This document shows positions 1 to 11,166 of a stretch of 64,000 nucleotides of DNA, in pieces; the stretch's first letter is position 1; each line of letters starts with the position of its first letter. The notes beneath the pieces are model-generated. The model saw only the letters and a program-made list of their open reading frames with translations, was not told where the DNA came from and ran no database searches. Origin of the DNA: Sepiola atlantica (Eukaryota; Mollusca; Cephalopoda; Sepiida; Sepiolidae); the NCBI GenBank assembly GCA_963556195.1, contig OY744519.1, positions 33,561,801-33,625,800 on the forward strand. Reading direction: 5' to 3'. The position numbers were made by a program, and so were the translations under genes.

Positions 1-345
1 AAAAGAAAAAAATTGCGTTATCATATCAGCCACATCATTTTTTTCACCCAATATTGGTGCACATGTGAAAAATTCCAAAATTTGATAAAATCTCATAGAA
101 GGCTTCATTTCTGAGCAAATCTGATGCCATTTTTGGATTCCTCAGGTCGCAAAACTGACTTGGGTGAATTTCCAGTGTCACATCATGTTCCAAATTGAAA
201 ATATTCAAGAAAATGTAATTATTAAAATGTCGCTCGGATGACGTCCTGCGCGATTTACGTGAAATGGAAACTGCTCTAAATTGGAAACCGCTTGGAGTTA
301 CATGCTCAAATTTTCATGATTTCTTAGTTTTTATAATGCCCATCT
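1..345. other. Unassigned AT-rich sequence
   Basis: I see no reading frame, terminal repeat or RNA-like motif that can be supported here. It lies directly left of Copia-related sequence, so it may be repeat-derived, but nothing in it shows this. Confidence 0.4.
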
Positions 346-427
346 GTGGTGCAAGTTACAATAAAATATGTGGATATGGGTTTCAAAAGCCTAAATTTCT
401 GGAATTTTATGGAATTACCCCAAAGAC

Positions 428-535
428 CTCCACTTTTTATTAGACACAACCTAAATAGTCAAACCCTAAATCAAGGGAGATCATTCTTATCTTCAAAATG
501 GTCCAAGAGAGAAAACTCATTATCCACATTTTCAA
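428..535 (-). repeat. Inverted copy of the Copia 3'-end sequence
   Basis: This stretch is the reverse complement, with some divergence, of positions about 3,272-3,370. Both contain the same run of a dinucleotide-poor motif around CAAGGGAGATCA and an adjacent segment ending in AAATGGTCCAAGAGAG. The 3,3xx copy directly follows the Copia polymerase frame, so this copy is probably a fragment of a second element's end lying in opposite orientation. It could also be an inverted piece of the same element. Confidence 0.55.
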
Positions 536-559
536 ATGAAAAATATATAGAAAAATGAA

Positions 560-3330
560 AAACTAAATACAGTAACTGCAACAACAGCAGGTGAATCTCC
601 ACTTACCAATGAGATTGTAGAGCAACATAATCAGATATTGGCAGAAGCATTTTACAAAACTATTGCAGAAGTGAAATATGAACCAAAAGTTGCACTTGCA
701 TGGGCAGTAAGTCCAAGAACACTTTACAAAATAATGGCGGTTTTAGTCCAAACCAATTAGTATTTGGAATTAACCCTAACCTTTTGTCAATCTTAGAAGA
801 TGAACTTCCAATTATGGAGAGTCTATCTAGTGATATTATACGTCAGAACATCGAAGCTTTACACAGTGGCAGACAAAACTATATTGCAGCGGAGTTAAGT
901 AAAAGAACTCAGACATAAGGTGCGTACTTATTCAGATGTGGTGTATGATAATGGCGATAAAGTTTATTATCGCAGGAAAAATTTTAAAGGTTGGGAAGGT
1001 CCTGCAGTGGTACTTGGGAAAGAAGGACAAACTGTATTGGTACGCCATGGAGGAGCTTATTGCATTCATCCATGCCAATTAATGAAAGTAAAGGATAGTA
1101 GTAATCTGTATCAGGCTGAAAATAGATCAGAATATATATGTAAGACTGGAGATAAAGAACCACTTATGAATACGTGATGTGGATGAGGAGGATGATAGTT
1201 ATAAATATACTTTACCAGATGAAACTGATTCCCAGAAGAAAAATATGTCTGATGGTAATGTAAATAATAGTTAAATCAATACAAAATTCTTTTATTGAAT
1301 ACAAAATGAGGATTGAAGAGGAGTGGAGGCAAGCCAAAATATTACTCCTACAGCCTTAACAAACCGGAAAGTATAAGGAATGGGTGAATGTTCATGTGGA
1401 GGGAGATGAACCAATATGTGTTAATTGGGACCATATTGACGATTTGAAGAAACTACCTTATCCAGAAAATGCTGTACTGCTAACCACAAGATCCAGAAAT
1501 ATCTCAGGATGTTGTGGATGCTAATATTAATAACGAGGTATTTGAAGTAGTTCCTTTTGAAAAACAGGCGACACTGTCTAAAAAATATATAGATGGTGAG
1601 AAGAAAACGTAGGCAATTTATTTATCTTCCTCCCACAAGGTAAGATGTGACACAAGGTCAGGAAAGTGGGATTTGAAAAGCCAGCGCCCGAGAAGGTGAG
1701 CACTCTGGCCTACAAAAAATTCCTGAGCAGCCCCGTTGGCATTCCCCGGTAGGGGCGCCTCAGGCAGTAAGCAATAAACTTACTCCTCCCCAAAGAGGGG
1801 AGGCAAAGCCTGGGAGGATGGACCTCCTAGAACTGCACAGGACAAACCCACAGACCGGCGTAAATCAAGCCCCGAAGGCCAAGACAATACCAGTCTATGG
1901 GGTGCAGTATCTATCGGAACAGATACTACACTTTCTTCCTGGCCATAGGCAAGATCAGTGGCCTGTGCCTTTAAAGAGGACACTAATAATCTGAGGAAAG
2001 ATTCTCTTACCTGCAGTAGAAAGTGTCTACACTTGGTATTTTTTACAGCAGGCTTGATATCCTGGAGGTTGCAATCTATTGATATAACAGCATTTCTACA
2101 AGGGGACACTTTGACAAAAGAGGTATTTCTGCGTTCACCTTTGTGATGTCTGTCCAAAAACTGAGGTTTGGCGGCTTAAAAGATGCATCTACGGATTGAA
2201 TGATGCATCTCGATCTTGGCACAAAAGAGTTAAAGTATTCTTACAGCAGGGAGGTATAATTAGTTCGTATGACAATGCCTTATTCAAGTGGTATAAAAGT
2301 GGATCACTTATAGGAATTTTGGTTAGTCATGTGGATGATTTTGTCTTCTGTGGTAATGCCGTTTTTCAAGAACAGATCATAGAAAAACTAAAGAGAATAT
2401 TTAAGGTCAGCATACATGAAGATGGATCATTCAAGTATCTGGGGTTAAAAGTTGTGCAAACTAGAGAAGGAGTGAAAATAAAACAAGAATCTTATATTAT
2501 ATTCCCAGCATAACACCAATTAGCATAGCTAAAAGTTGTAATAGGAAAACAGATGAATTGACTGCAGAAGAGAAAGCTGACTTAAAACGCTTAAGTGGGC
2601 AAATGATGTGGGATGCTTCACAAACAAGACCAGATCTAAGCTATGAAACGTGTGTTATGAACAATACAGGAGAACATCCAACTGAGAAAATGCTACAAGA
2701 GGCAAACAAGGCACCGTCTAAATTGAAGGCGAGCAAAATTGCGCTAAAATTTCCTAATTTAGGTAATCCGATAAAAAATAAGTCTTGGCATATTCAGATG
2801 CTACATGAAAGATAGGTCATCTCAAGGTGGTATCATTGTTTTCATTCAAGGCAAAAACAAGAAGGTGACACCTATTAGCTGGCAATCTGAAAAATTGGAC
2901 AGAGTAACAAAAAGTCCATTAGTGTCTGAAACTTTGGCATTAAGTGAGACAGCACATGCATGATTCTTGGTCTCTTTTTTGGTGCAAGAAACTTTTGGTA
3001 TAACTGTATTGCCACCAGTACAATGCTATACAGACAATAGATCACTGACTAGTGCTTTGGGCACGACAAACATTGTGGTTGACATGAGACTAAGAGTGGA
3101 CATCGCAAGACTAAGAGAGATGGTGCTAGAAGAGGAAATCAGGGTATTTTGGATGGATGAGAAAATACAATTGGCAGATTCCTTAACAAAAAGAGTTGTT
3201 TCTACCCTAAAATTGTTAGAAACACTTGATACAGCTAAAAAACTACTACGTGAAGGTAGATGCAATGTGGATTATAAGTTATCTCTCTTGGACCATTTTG
3301 GAGATAAGAGTGATCTCCCTTGATTCAGGG
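560..3330 (+). mobile_element. Decayed Ty1/Copia retrotransposon (GalEa-like), pol remnant
   Basis: Broken frames in one orientation give the Copia pol order. First comes the end of an integrase domain (about 700-1,170, with GFSPNQLVFG and a WEGPAVVLGKEG-type segment). Next is the start of reverse transcriptase (about 1,530-2,150), then the RT core (2,150-2,510, with the GLNDASRSW motif and the catalytic SHVDDF motif near 2,325-2,345). Last is RNase H (2,558-3,300). Integrase before RT identifies Ty1/Copia rather than Gypsy. Stops and frameshifts occur throughout, no gag is recognisable, and a SINE sits inside RT at 1,617-1,945. The HVDD form of the RT motif fits the GalEa-like branch known in aquatic animals, which is inference from memory of the family. 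It cannot be active. Confidence 0.85.
1617..1945 (-). mobile_element. SINE copy 1 (U2-like head family) inserted in Copia RT
   Basis: A 329-bp non-coding insert is flanked by a 7-bp direct repeat TAGGCAA (1,610-1,616 and 1,946-1,952). Removing the insert plus one repeat copy brings the flanking RT sequence back into register, which supports these exact borders. Read on the minus strand it begins with a head containing GTGTAGTATCTGTTC, shared with U2 snRNA. A body shared with copies at 20.5, 50.7 and 63.3 kb follows, and it ends in GATAAATAAA. The head is eroded upstream of the U2-like block compared with the 63.3-kb copy. Confidence 0.85.
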
Positions 3331-4013
3331 TTTGACTATTTAAGTGGAGTCTGATAGAAAGTGGAGCTCTTCGGTCTCTAAGACGAAAAGAGATTGTGTT
3401 GTTGTATTGATGATATAGACGAAGGTGGCAAGCTTTGACAAGGAGATCTAGTATCATAATGTGACCTTTCACTTGAAATTACCATGTCTATAGAAGCTAA
3501 TTTTCGCATGGAATGTAAGACCAACTCCTATAATATTTTGTAATAAAAGCCTGTCAAATGAAATATAAATAAATGAATATATTTGAGTGACCTACACTGT
3601 CGGGTGTAGGTTGCCAAAAGTTATAACAGTGTTACAATGAAGTAAGAAAGTTCAGCTGCCAAAAGTATTTTCTTAGAGCGGTCTATCTTCAAGTGAAGAT
3701 AGCCTCGCTCAAACAGAGGCAGGAGAGAAGACGTCTTTTTTCATTGGTACCTGGAAGCTCTCTGTGACTGCTATGTAGATTCCAAAGGGCCTGGAAGTTG
3801 TCTTTTAAAGTTCAGATTGAAATTAATATGTCCAGGAGTATTATTGGTCATTGTGTGACTCAACCACCTCATAGGGGCTGCTCTCCATGAGAGGAAAGAA
3901 ATGTCAGTGTTTATGACTGTTTTTTGATCTCGATGTGTCAAACACACGTGGAGATCAAAAAGGTGTTCAGGATTGTTATTGGTGAGGTGGTTTTAAAAAA
4001 AAAATTTTTTTTT
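3331..4013. other. Probable Copia LTR remnant and unassigned sequence
   Basis: The segment just after the polymerase frame contains an AATAAA-type signal near 3,541 and the sequence repeated in inverted form at 428-535, as expected for a 3' LTR. I could not define TG...CA borders or find a matching 5' LTR. The rest, to about 4,013, shows no recognisable feature apart from A/T homopolymers at 3,996-4,013. Confidence 0.4.
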
Positions 4014-4810
4014 AACGTAGTTCACCCCAAACAAGGCAGGCCGCCACTGTAGACGTAAGGAGCTACTGAGAAGAAAGAAAAGGGGAGAAGGTTAGGTGGG
4101 GGGGTCAACCTAAACTGGGATCTGCACAGCGAGATGTCTGTTTACATTAATTTTAAATTTCTGCATGTCAGTACTGTCGGGGAAACAGGGGGCAGGGAGG
4201 GAGGGAGTTCCAGAGGCCAGCAGCACGAGGAAAGAAGCTATTTGAGTAGAAAGCTCTCCGGCATCTGGGGATCTCCACAGTGAATGGATGGGATTTAGTT
4301 GATTGTCGAGTTGGTCTAGTGAATTTACGTCGAAGTTAATAATTTTGTGGGTGTTTATCAAGTCAGTTGCTAGATAGCAGAGCTTCAATGGATCTAAGCT
4401 CCGGAAAACAAGGTGCTCAGAGTATAATAGTTGTCTGATGGAGGGTATTCGCTTGGTTGCATGTTTCTGAATGGTTTCTAGACGGCCAATGTTCTGTGAG
4501 CAAAATAGAGCTTCTAGACTGATAATGCGAATTCTAAATGTGGTCACTCCATAGCTGTATACAGCTTTAAATAAAAGACTGGATAGTGGCTAACAAAGGT
4601 CTTGCTAAGTAATGCCAAGATACCCTCGACCTTCTTAACAATTTTAGAGATATGCTCTGTTCAACACAAATTGTTGCCAACAGTAATGCCCACGTCACGT
4701 TCACAAGACGATTTCGTGATATAGTGTTTTGGAGTGAGTACGCAGACGATGGATTTTTTCCTTCAAAATGCATGGTTGTACACTTGTCTACAGCTAGCTC
4801 CAATCGCTTT
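4014..4810 (-). mobile_element. LINE 3' end, CR1/Jockey-like, family A
   Basis: On the minus strand, two broken frames (about 4,803-4,567 and 4,547-4,110) give the C-terminal part of a non-LTR reverse transcriptase. One segment has the KCTTMHF pattern found downstream of the RT core. The terminal segment contains SLPAPCFPDSTDMQKFK followed by a short 3' UTR whose plus-strand complement begins at the TAGTTCACCCC block. The same C-terminus and UTR recur at 13.1-13.9, 14.5-14.8, 15.8-16.0 and 43.6-43.9 kb, so this is a repeated 5'-truncated family. Assignment to the CR1/Jockey group is by general pattern; the clade is uncertain. Confidence 0.8.
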
Positions 4811-5284
4811 TTTTTTTAAATTTTCTTATCTTTTTGTTGGGAATGGGGCATCCTAACGAATGCCAGGCATTACTCAGTCTGTTATCCATTATGTTCAGGT
4901 ATAATTGCAGGAAAGAAAGTAGTCTGGATTGTCAGGCAGGAGGCACTTTGGCCTTGTAAAAATACCCCACACCCTTTCAAATATAATTATAAGTAAATAA
5001 ATAGATAATGAACTGACCATAGTCGAGGGTGATACGAAAGCTTCTTTTTCATTGACTACTACAGAGATGTAGGGGAGGGCGCTACTTCTTTTCCTGGATT
5101 GCTCCACTTACCCTTGATCCTCATCTTATAATGCAAAGTGTTTAGCAAGGAGGCATCAAGTACCATCTTCTGAGTCTTTGGTATGACTCGACCGAAGATT
5201 GAACCCCAGTCTCCCTGCCAATTAACGAACATCATCATATTGGGTTCAATGTCCGTTTGACATGCTGGCATGCATTGAACAACT
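4811..5284. other. Repeat-like sequence with a possible tRNA-type B box
   Basis: There is no coding potential that I can support. On the minus strand around 5,185-5,210 a GGGTTCAATC-type segment resembles a pol III B box, so part of this stretch may be an old tRNA-derived SINE. No matching A box at the usual spacing and no target duplications could be defined. Confidence 0.3.
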
Positions 5285-6740
5285 TTAAGAAATTTACTTC
5301 CAAACTAACCTATCTCTAGCCAGGTCTTCATTTATCCCTCAGGTCCATTTTGATCACTTCCTCTCATGTTTTCATTGGCCTTCCCCTATGATCTGAACCT
5401 GCTACTTCAACTGTTCTACATCTACTAACCCAAGAACTCTCATCCATTCTTTCAATGTGGCCATACTATCGAAGTCTACTTATCTGCGCACATGTCCCTT
5501 AACTGTCCAGATTAAATCTTCCTCTCAGGTCATCAGATCTAAGCATGTCTTTAAGACTCACATTACACATCAATCGTATGATTCTCATACTATTTCTCTT
5601 CATGCAACACATTTCCTTAACTCTCACTGGCCAGGTTTCACTTACATACATTATCACATTACATACACATGCCAGATAGACTATTCCCTTAGTCGACAGG
5701 GGTAATGCTCAGTTAGTAATGGTAGAAATTCCCTGAACTTACTCCATCCACTCCTAATTGTTGCAATAACACTAGCACCTGCTCCACCCTGTGCTCCAAT
5801 GGTATCACCAAGGCAATAAAACTTCGCTACAATTTCAGTAGCTTCGTTATCCAGATATACTTTCTACCCATTTCAGTTCTCCTCCATCTCCATTGTATTA
5901 CACTTCTTGCACACAAATTAGTTAGCCTCTCTCAACCTACCAGTAATTCCACTGCACTTCTTGTGTACCTAATGCTTACAGGTACCACAAAAAATTGAAT
6001 TGAACTAGACTCCCTTTCCACAAACTGAGTAGGGGAACTTTCCTCTTTTCGGGAGCTTTATAAACACGGCAACTACTGATCATCACTTTGGTTTTAGTAA
6101 CATTCACTTTATGACCTTTACTTTCTATAGCATTCAAGTTATATATGCATGTGTTTAACCGCCCCCCCCCTCACACTTTTTAGGAGAGCCCCCCCCCCCC
6201 ACTTTTATAACTGTCCCGCCGGGCCTGAGTTAATCATCACCAAGTACGGAACTCTCTAGACAATGCTTCTACGACACAAATGAAAAGCAACGAACTCGGT
6301 GCAAAACCCTGATGTACTCCTACATTAATATTAAAGATCTCACTAAATATGTTGTTAATTTTAACATGACTGAGTATTTTTTTACATTGCTTGAACAAGC
6401 TTCACTAACCACTCATTTGTCCCTAGTTTATGCAAAGCCCATCAGACAACCTGTCTTGGCACTCTTGTCAAAAGCTTTCTCAAGATCCACAAAGGCAAGA
6501 TACAGGTTCTTCTTACCAAGGTACTACTCTTGCATTTGTCTCAGGATAAATATAGAACCAGTGGTACTTTGCCCAGTCATAAAAATAAACTGCATTTTAT
6601 CTATGCTCAGAGCACATATTCCTTACTTTACTGAACCAATTGAATGGCTTTCAAAAAGTCCAGAATATCAAGCAAGAATCTTCATTAAATTAGAGAAAGA
6701 AATCATCAGTTACATGTCCAAGACTCATTGAAAATATATT
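5285..6740 (-). mobile_element. Degenerate RTE-like LINE
   Basis: Minus-strand translation gives an RT fragment with YLAFVDLEKAFD (near 6,490-6,460). It is followed by a VGVHQG-type block (near 6,320) that normally precedes the catalytic core. About 1 kb later comes a C-terminal segment with RLRWYGHIERM-like and GRPMKTWEEVI-like motifs (about 5,500-5,330), typical of RTE-clade LINEs. Stops and indels interrupt every frame and the catalytic core is not intact. G/C homopolymer runs at 6,163-6,200 break the middle. Confidence 0.7.
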
Positions 6741-7239
6741 GATTTTTATTGAATTTATGTTGAATTTGACATCTAGAATTACCATTTAGAACGAGAATAA
6801 GGTCAGAAATTCTTTTTTTTTCTATATCTTTCTAGATTTATATATCTATATTTACTTAAAACCGACCATTCTTCGAAATTGAATCTCAAACTCTTTACCA
6901 TCAATTTTTGGGACAAGACCAAGACGATGTAGAGATTTTGGTTTGGAAGCATAATTGATGCTTGGCACGGTACCATATATAACCATAGTCAGATGGTGTA
7001 TGATCGGGGGAGGGGCGGTTCTAACAGATCAATATCTGAAATAGGTAAATCATTTAATGAAAATTCAGATTTCAAAAGAGTTTTTATCTTAGAGAAATTG
7101 AAATAAAAATGTCAATTTTGCTTGAGTGATCCTCTGAACACAATAGATTGGAAATGTGCCTGGTATCCATACTACATCTTCAACATCAGGAGCTGAATAT
7201 TTTATATACTCATTTCAACATTTTATAGCAACACATGAA
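6741..7239. other. Unassigned AT-rich sequence
   Basis: I see no gene, tandem array or clear terminal repeats here. Confidence 0.4.
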
Positions 7240-7970
7240 GTCTCTTCACCAACATGAAGGCTGCCATGTTGTATGTTGGGTTATTGTGGATAACACGGGA
7301 TCAGAATATAAAGGTAAAACGACAATGATGAAGAAATGGTTAAATTGACACACATCCAAAGTTTTCCAAAGACAAATGAAAAAGGGACATAATAAAATAT
7401 GATACATAAAAGGAAGTGAAGATCAAAAATGTAATTACTAATGAAAGCGGCTATGTTAAAAGTTCCTAAACACACTCGAAATAAACATGAATTGCAAGGG
7501 CAAACAAATCAAGAGAATGCATTGGTGATGAAAAGTAAATGCGAATTACTTTGATATTAGCTGGGAATTATAGCTGTGACCGGTAGAAAAGGACCAGGCT
7601 AAGATGGCTAGCTGTTTGGGAGTCTCATTCAACTGATCAGAAGCGAGATCTGACAAAACGTTTTCAGAGGCGTGAACACCATGCTCAAATGGTTCGCTAG
7701 GCTGAAAACATCCGACTTAGTTCCAGCCCAAGGCCAGAAAGAGGAAAAGCCTCGTTTTGAATCTATCACATGCATGGAGCAAGTTTTTTTGTACTTCTGA
7801 ACAGAAGAGTGCACTTGTTGCTCAGTAATGGTTCAGAGGAAACAACTTGAGCATGGTTCAAGGGAAATAACTCCTGAATATTCTGAGCTAAATGTCTGGT
7901 TTGCAAACCTGTTTTACATTTGATGTAACAATGTTTAGTGGTGCCACATCTTGAGTAATGACCCAAGCCG
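7240..7970. repeat. Dispersed repeat family R1, copy 1 (Helitron-free)
   Basis: This block aligns with 34,250-35,320. Shared landmarks include GAATATAAAGG, CTAAGATGGCTAGCTG and the GGAAATAACTC block. The second copy carries an extra 474 bp that is absent here, which makes this copy an unoccupied reference site. No coding function is visible; the repeat class is unknown. Confidence 0.65.
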
Positions 7971-8336
7971 TCTCAGATATTTGGCTCAAAGAAAGAAATC
8001 TTTCTAGTGTCACAGAGACGTTCATGTTACTAAGAATAAAATCTCTTTAGAACCTTTCTTGACTCATAAGTCTAGATCTACGAGCCAAGAAAGTACATTT
8101 AGCCAGCTGTCACTAAGAGGCCAATCTCTTCACTAAAAACAAATCCTCCTCCCTCCTGCTTTATCTCTCTTCACCTTCCATCCCTTTCTCTCTTACAAGT
8201 ATACATTCTTGGATCCCTGGTCACGTGACTCATTCCAAAGGAGAAAGATAGAATTATTTGAACATGGCATTCGAAGAAATGTAAACGTTTCTTCTTTTTC
8301 CAGGTTTTACATGTTTACCAAATTCAAATATATTAC

Positions 8337-8370
<34 letters not shown>
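7971..8370. other. Unassigned sequence ending in a (TA)n array
   Basis: No gene is visible. The last ~30 bp (8,341-8,370) are an alternating TA array abutting the hAT-like terminus. Confidence 0.45.
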
Positions 8371-10656
8371 CAGGGCTTTACGCACTCCACTACTTTTGGA
8401 GCTGCTTCTGCTCCTGCTCCAACGCCCAAAATTGGAGCTAGCTCCTCTCACGCGCCCCATTTTCAAAAAGGAGCCACTCCTGCTTCAACTCCTATAAAAA
8501 AGGAGCGGCTCTTTTTCAGCGTTCCATAATAAAAATGTACCTTCTTTTATTCTGCCAATGAGTGGTCGAAGGATAGGGGTGGGCGTCAAAGGATCTCGTC
8601 AATATGGGTTGGGATGTCACTTTAAGTGTAAGACCGTAAGATAATATTTGACAAAATCTTGCTAATATTTAGAGAGTTATAGGAGAACATGTCGGACGAA
8701 GTATAGGATTATACGTAAATTTTCGTTTCCAGTGGTATAAAATAGAAATAGAAAAATCCCTGAAGTATTTTAAAACAATTTTAATATTCATTACATTAAC
8801 AACCTATTTTTTCAGGAAAGGAAAATTTGACTCGATATATTTAGATTTGTTTTAAGTAAATAAAGTTTTACTTTTAAACATTATTAGTGATATTTTCTTT
8901 TTAAAGAAAACATTTCTCTGGGAGGAGAGACAGCCAGGGCAACATTAATCGTCATACTGTTGTTTAATATTTGTTTGTTTTACGAACGTAACTATATTGT
9001 ATAATGTATATTATTATTTACAACAGAGAAACGCGCAAGTACTTGCAAACAAATCGATTTATCCATTTTCTTTTCAATAGTACAATTTGGAGCGAAAAAA
9101 AACCCAATGAAGTTTATTTTTTAAAGATTGAATAAAAAAAAATATTTCTCATAAGTTGCCCAAAAAATATCAATAAATTGTCAATAAACAATTCAGAGAT
9201 CCATTTAATGTCTTAAAATTTCATACAAAATATCTGGCCTAGACCTTGGGAGTTGAAAAAATATCGGGTCAAATTTTCCTCCACCGAAAAATTGACTGGA
9301 GTAAGTTTTCCTAGGTCGGGCAAAAACATTTAAAATTAAAAATTTTAATAAAAAAGGTGAAAACGTCTATACTTGAAATCTCTAACAAAAACAAACTGTT
9401 TACAATTTTAATATTCGATAATAGATTTTTTTTAAGATAAAGAAAGATATCTATGCTACTTTCGGTTCTAAAAAGTCAACAAATTAGCCAGAAATCTAAT
9501 TATCTGCTTTTTTAAATTAAAATGTAAGATATTTTCTTTAATTTAATTAAGTTTAAACATCAGTTTAATTGTAGAATAGGGACCGCTCTTTTCGTTTGCT
9601 CATTTCGCTTGGTATTCGCCTAAATTTTGGATAAAACTGATTGTTGGTCTTAATTATATTTTTGGTCCTGAAATAAAATTCTCATTTACTTTTTAAAGTG
9701 TTGAGAATCTAACTTCAATTCCAGGTTTTAATCGCTGGCGGCCATGTTGGTTTTTATTGTTTTTTCCTTGGACTAAAGATATTTTTACTACTTTAACATT
9801 TTATTACACACAAAAAACAAACTTTGAACATTCTATTTACAAAAGCAAGTTTTAACGGAATTTAACGGATTTAAAAGCAAACATGAAAAGGTTAAAATAT
9901 ACTCGTCGTGAATTTAAGAATAACAAAATGTCACCAAAAAGACGACGGGTATAAATGTGGCATAAAAGTTCAATTTGATATATGCTAAAAATAAATTAGA
10001 ATTTTTTGTCAGGACAAAATGTACCATTTCACCCCAAAAATTGATTTTATCGAACATTTGGGTGAATACCGAGCGAAATGGGTGAGAAAATCCAATGGCC
10101 CCTATAGTATAATTGAACCTAAAATTCTTTATGTTTTCATGTTTTTAAACATGAATTAAAAGAAAAATTGGCTTATTTATTCAATCAGCAATTTACATCC
10201 TTGTCATAAATACAAAAAAAAGTTCAAATCAATAAGAAAATAACTTCAAAGACATCTATAGACTCACTGGCGCATTTAAAGACATTTGACGCCAAATTGT
10301 CTGCTGCCTTAAGAACACTGTCCTATCAAAAATGTAACACATAGATGTGAAAAAAAACCCGGAAAAGTTCAGTTTCTGTTTCCATGTGTAACTCTCTCGT
10401 TCTTTCTCCCTCTCTCTCCCTCTCTCTCATATACATTTACCAGAGATATAATTTTAAAAATAACTCAGAGTAAACTCTGAAACTTTCTTTACTTTTCCTT
10501 TATATTGCTGAATAAAAAACTAATGTTTAAAAAAAAAAAATCAAATAATTTTGGAGCGAGGAGCGATAAAACCACCGCTGAATATAAAATGAGCCCTCCT
10601 CTCCTTCACTCCAGCAAAAAGGAGCGTGTTCTTTTTTGGAGGGCTCCGTAAAGCCT

Positions 10657-10658
<2 letters not shown>
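8371..10658. mobile_element. Non-coding hAT-like DNA transposon, 2.29 kb
   Basis: The left end begins CAGGGCTTTACGCACTCC and the right end, reverse complemented, begins CAAGGCTTTACGGAGCCC. The ends are therefore imperfect terminal inverted repeats, followed on both sides by sub-terminal GGAGC-rich clusters (8,395-8,520 and 10,545-10,640), as is common in hAT elements. Both ends abut TA arrays, so an 8-bp TA-type target duplication fits but is not diagnostic. The interior is AT-rich and I find no transposase or BED finger frame. It is either a non-autonomous element or one whose coding region is fully decayed. A segment near 9,725-9,750 also occurs at about 40,665. Confidence 0.65.

Positions 10659-10694
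<36 letters not shown>
10659..10694. repeat. (TA)n microsatellite
   Basis: An alternating TA tract directly abuts the right end of the hAT-like element. Similar tracts occur at 11,134-11,162, 11,950-11,985, 12,177-12,192, 20,425-20,452, 41,380-41,411, 46,244-46,283 and 51,858-51,882. Confidence 0.9.
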
Positions 10695-10698
<4 letters not shown>

Positions 10699-10827
10699 CA
10701 TATTACATTTTACCACGTTTGGGAAATATATTATACACACACATAAGTTTCTTTTCACACTTACTTTTCGTGCTTTGTGCATTTCACCATCTCATGTTTG
10801 AAAACCGTTTTTACATTTTTGAAGAAT

Positions 10828-11117
10828 CTCATGGCATCTGTTCAGTCTTGAGAGACAATGGATAATCCCTGGCTGCACATGTAATTTTGAAGCAAGGATT
10901 GTGAAATCTCCAACCACACCTCTCCTGAGTCGGCACTGCCTGATTCCGTGGCAAGGAGAAATCCACGACAACTGGAAATAATGTTGAGATAAGCGGAGAG
11001 CACATACAGCGCATGGTATTCCCAAATGGTCACCCATTTTAGTACTGACCAGGCTCAACGTCGCTTAACTTCGGTGATCTAACGGGAACCGGTGTGTCAA
11101 CGTACTTATGCCGTAAG
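10828..11117 (-). mobile_element. SINE with a 5S rRNA-derived head (SINE3-like), 290 bp
   Basis: The element is bounded by a 12-bp direct repeat TTTTTGAAGAAT (10,816-10,827 and 11,118-11,129). Read on the minus strand, the first ~117 nt (11,117-11,001) follow 5S rRNA from its 5' end. GATCACCGAAGTTAAGC, the GCCTGGTCAGTACT block and ATGGGTGACC...GGGAATACC match the internal pol III promoter region of animal 5S genes (box A, intermediate element, box C). The remaining ~173 nt are an unrelated body ending without a poly(A) tail. Several substitutions show that it is not a working 5S gene. Target duplications show retrotransposition. A plain 5S retropseudogene is less likely because the extra body lies inside the duplications. 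Confidence 0.85.
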
Positions 11118-11129
11118 TTTTTGAAGAAT

Positions 11130-11130
11130 A

Positions 11131-11166
<36 letters not shown>

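Noticed and set aside
8209..8529. 106-codon plus-strand frame spanning the TA array
   Set aside because: It runs through the microsatellite and the hAT-like terminus, so it is not a gene.
10999..11117. Functional 5S rRNA gene
   Set aside because: Substitutions in stems and the lack of a terminator T run directly after the 5S-like part, plus the attached body and target duplications, show a SINE.
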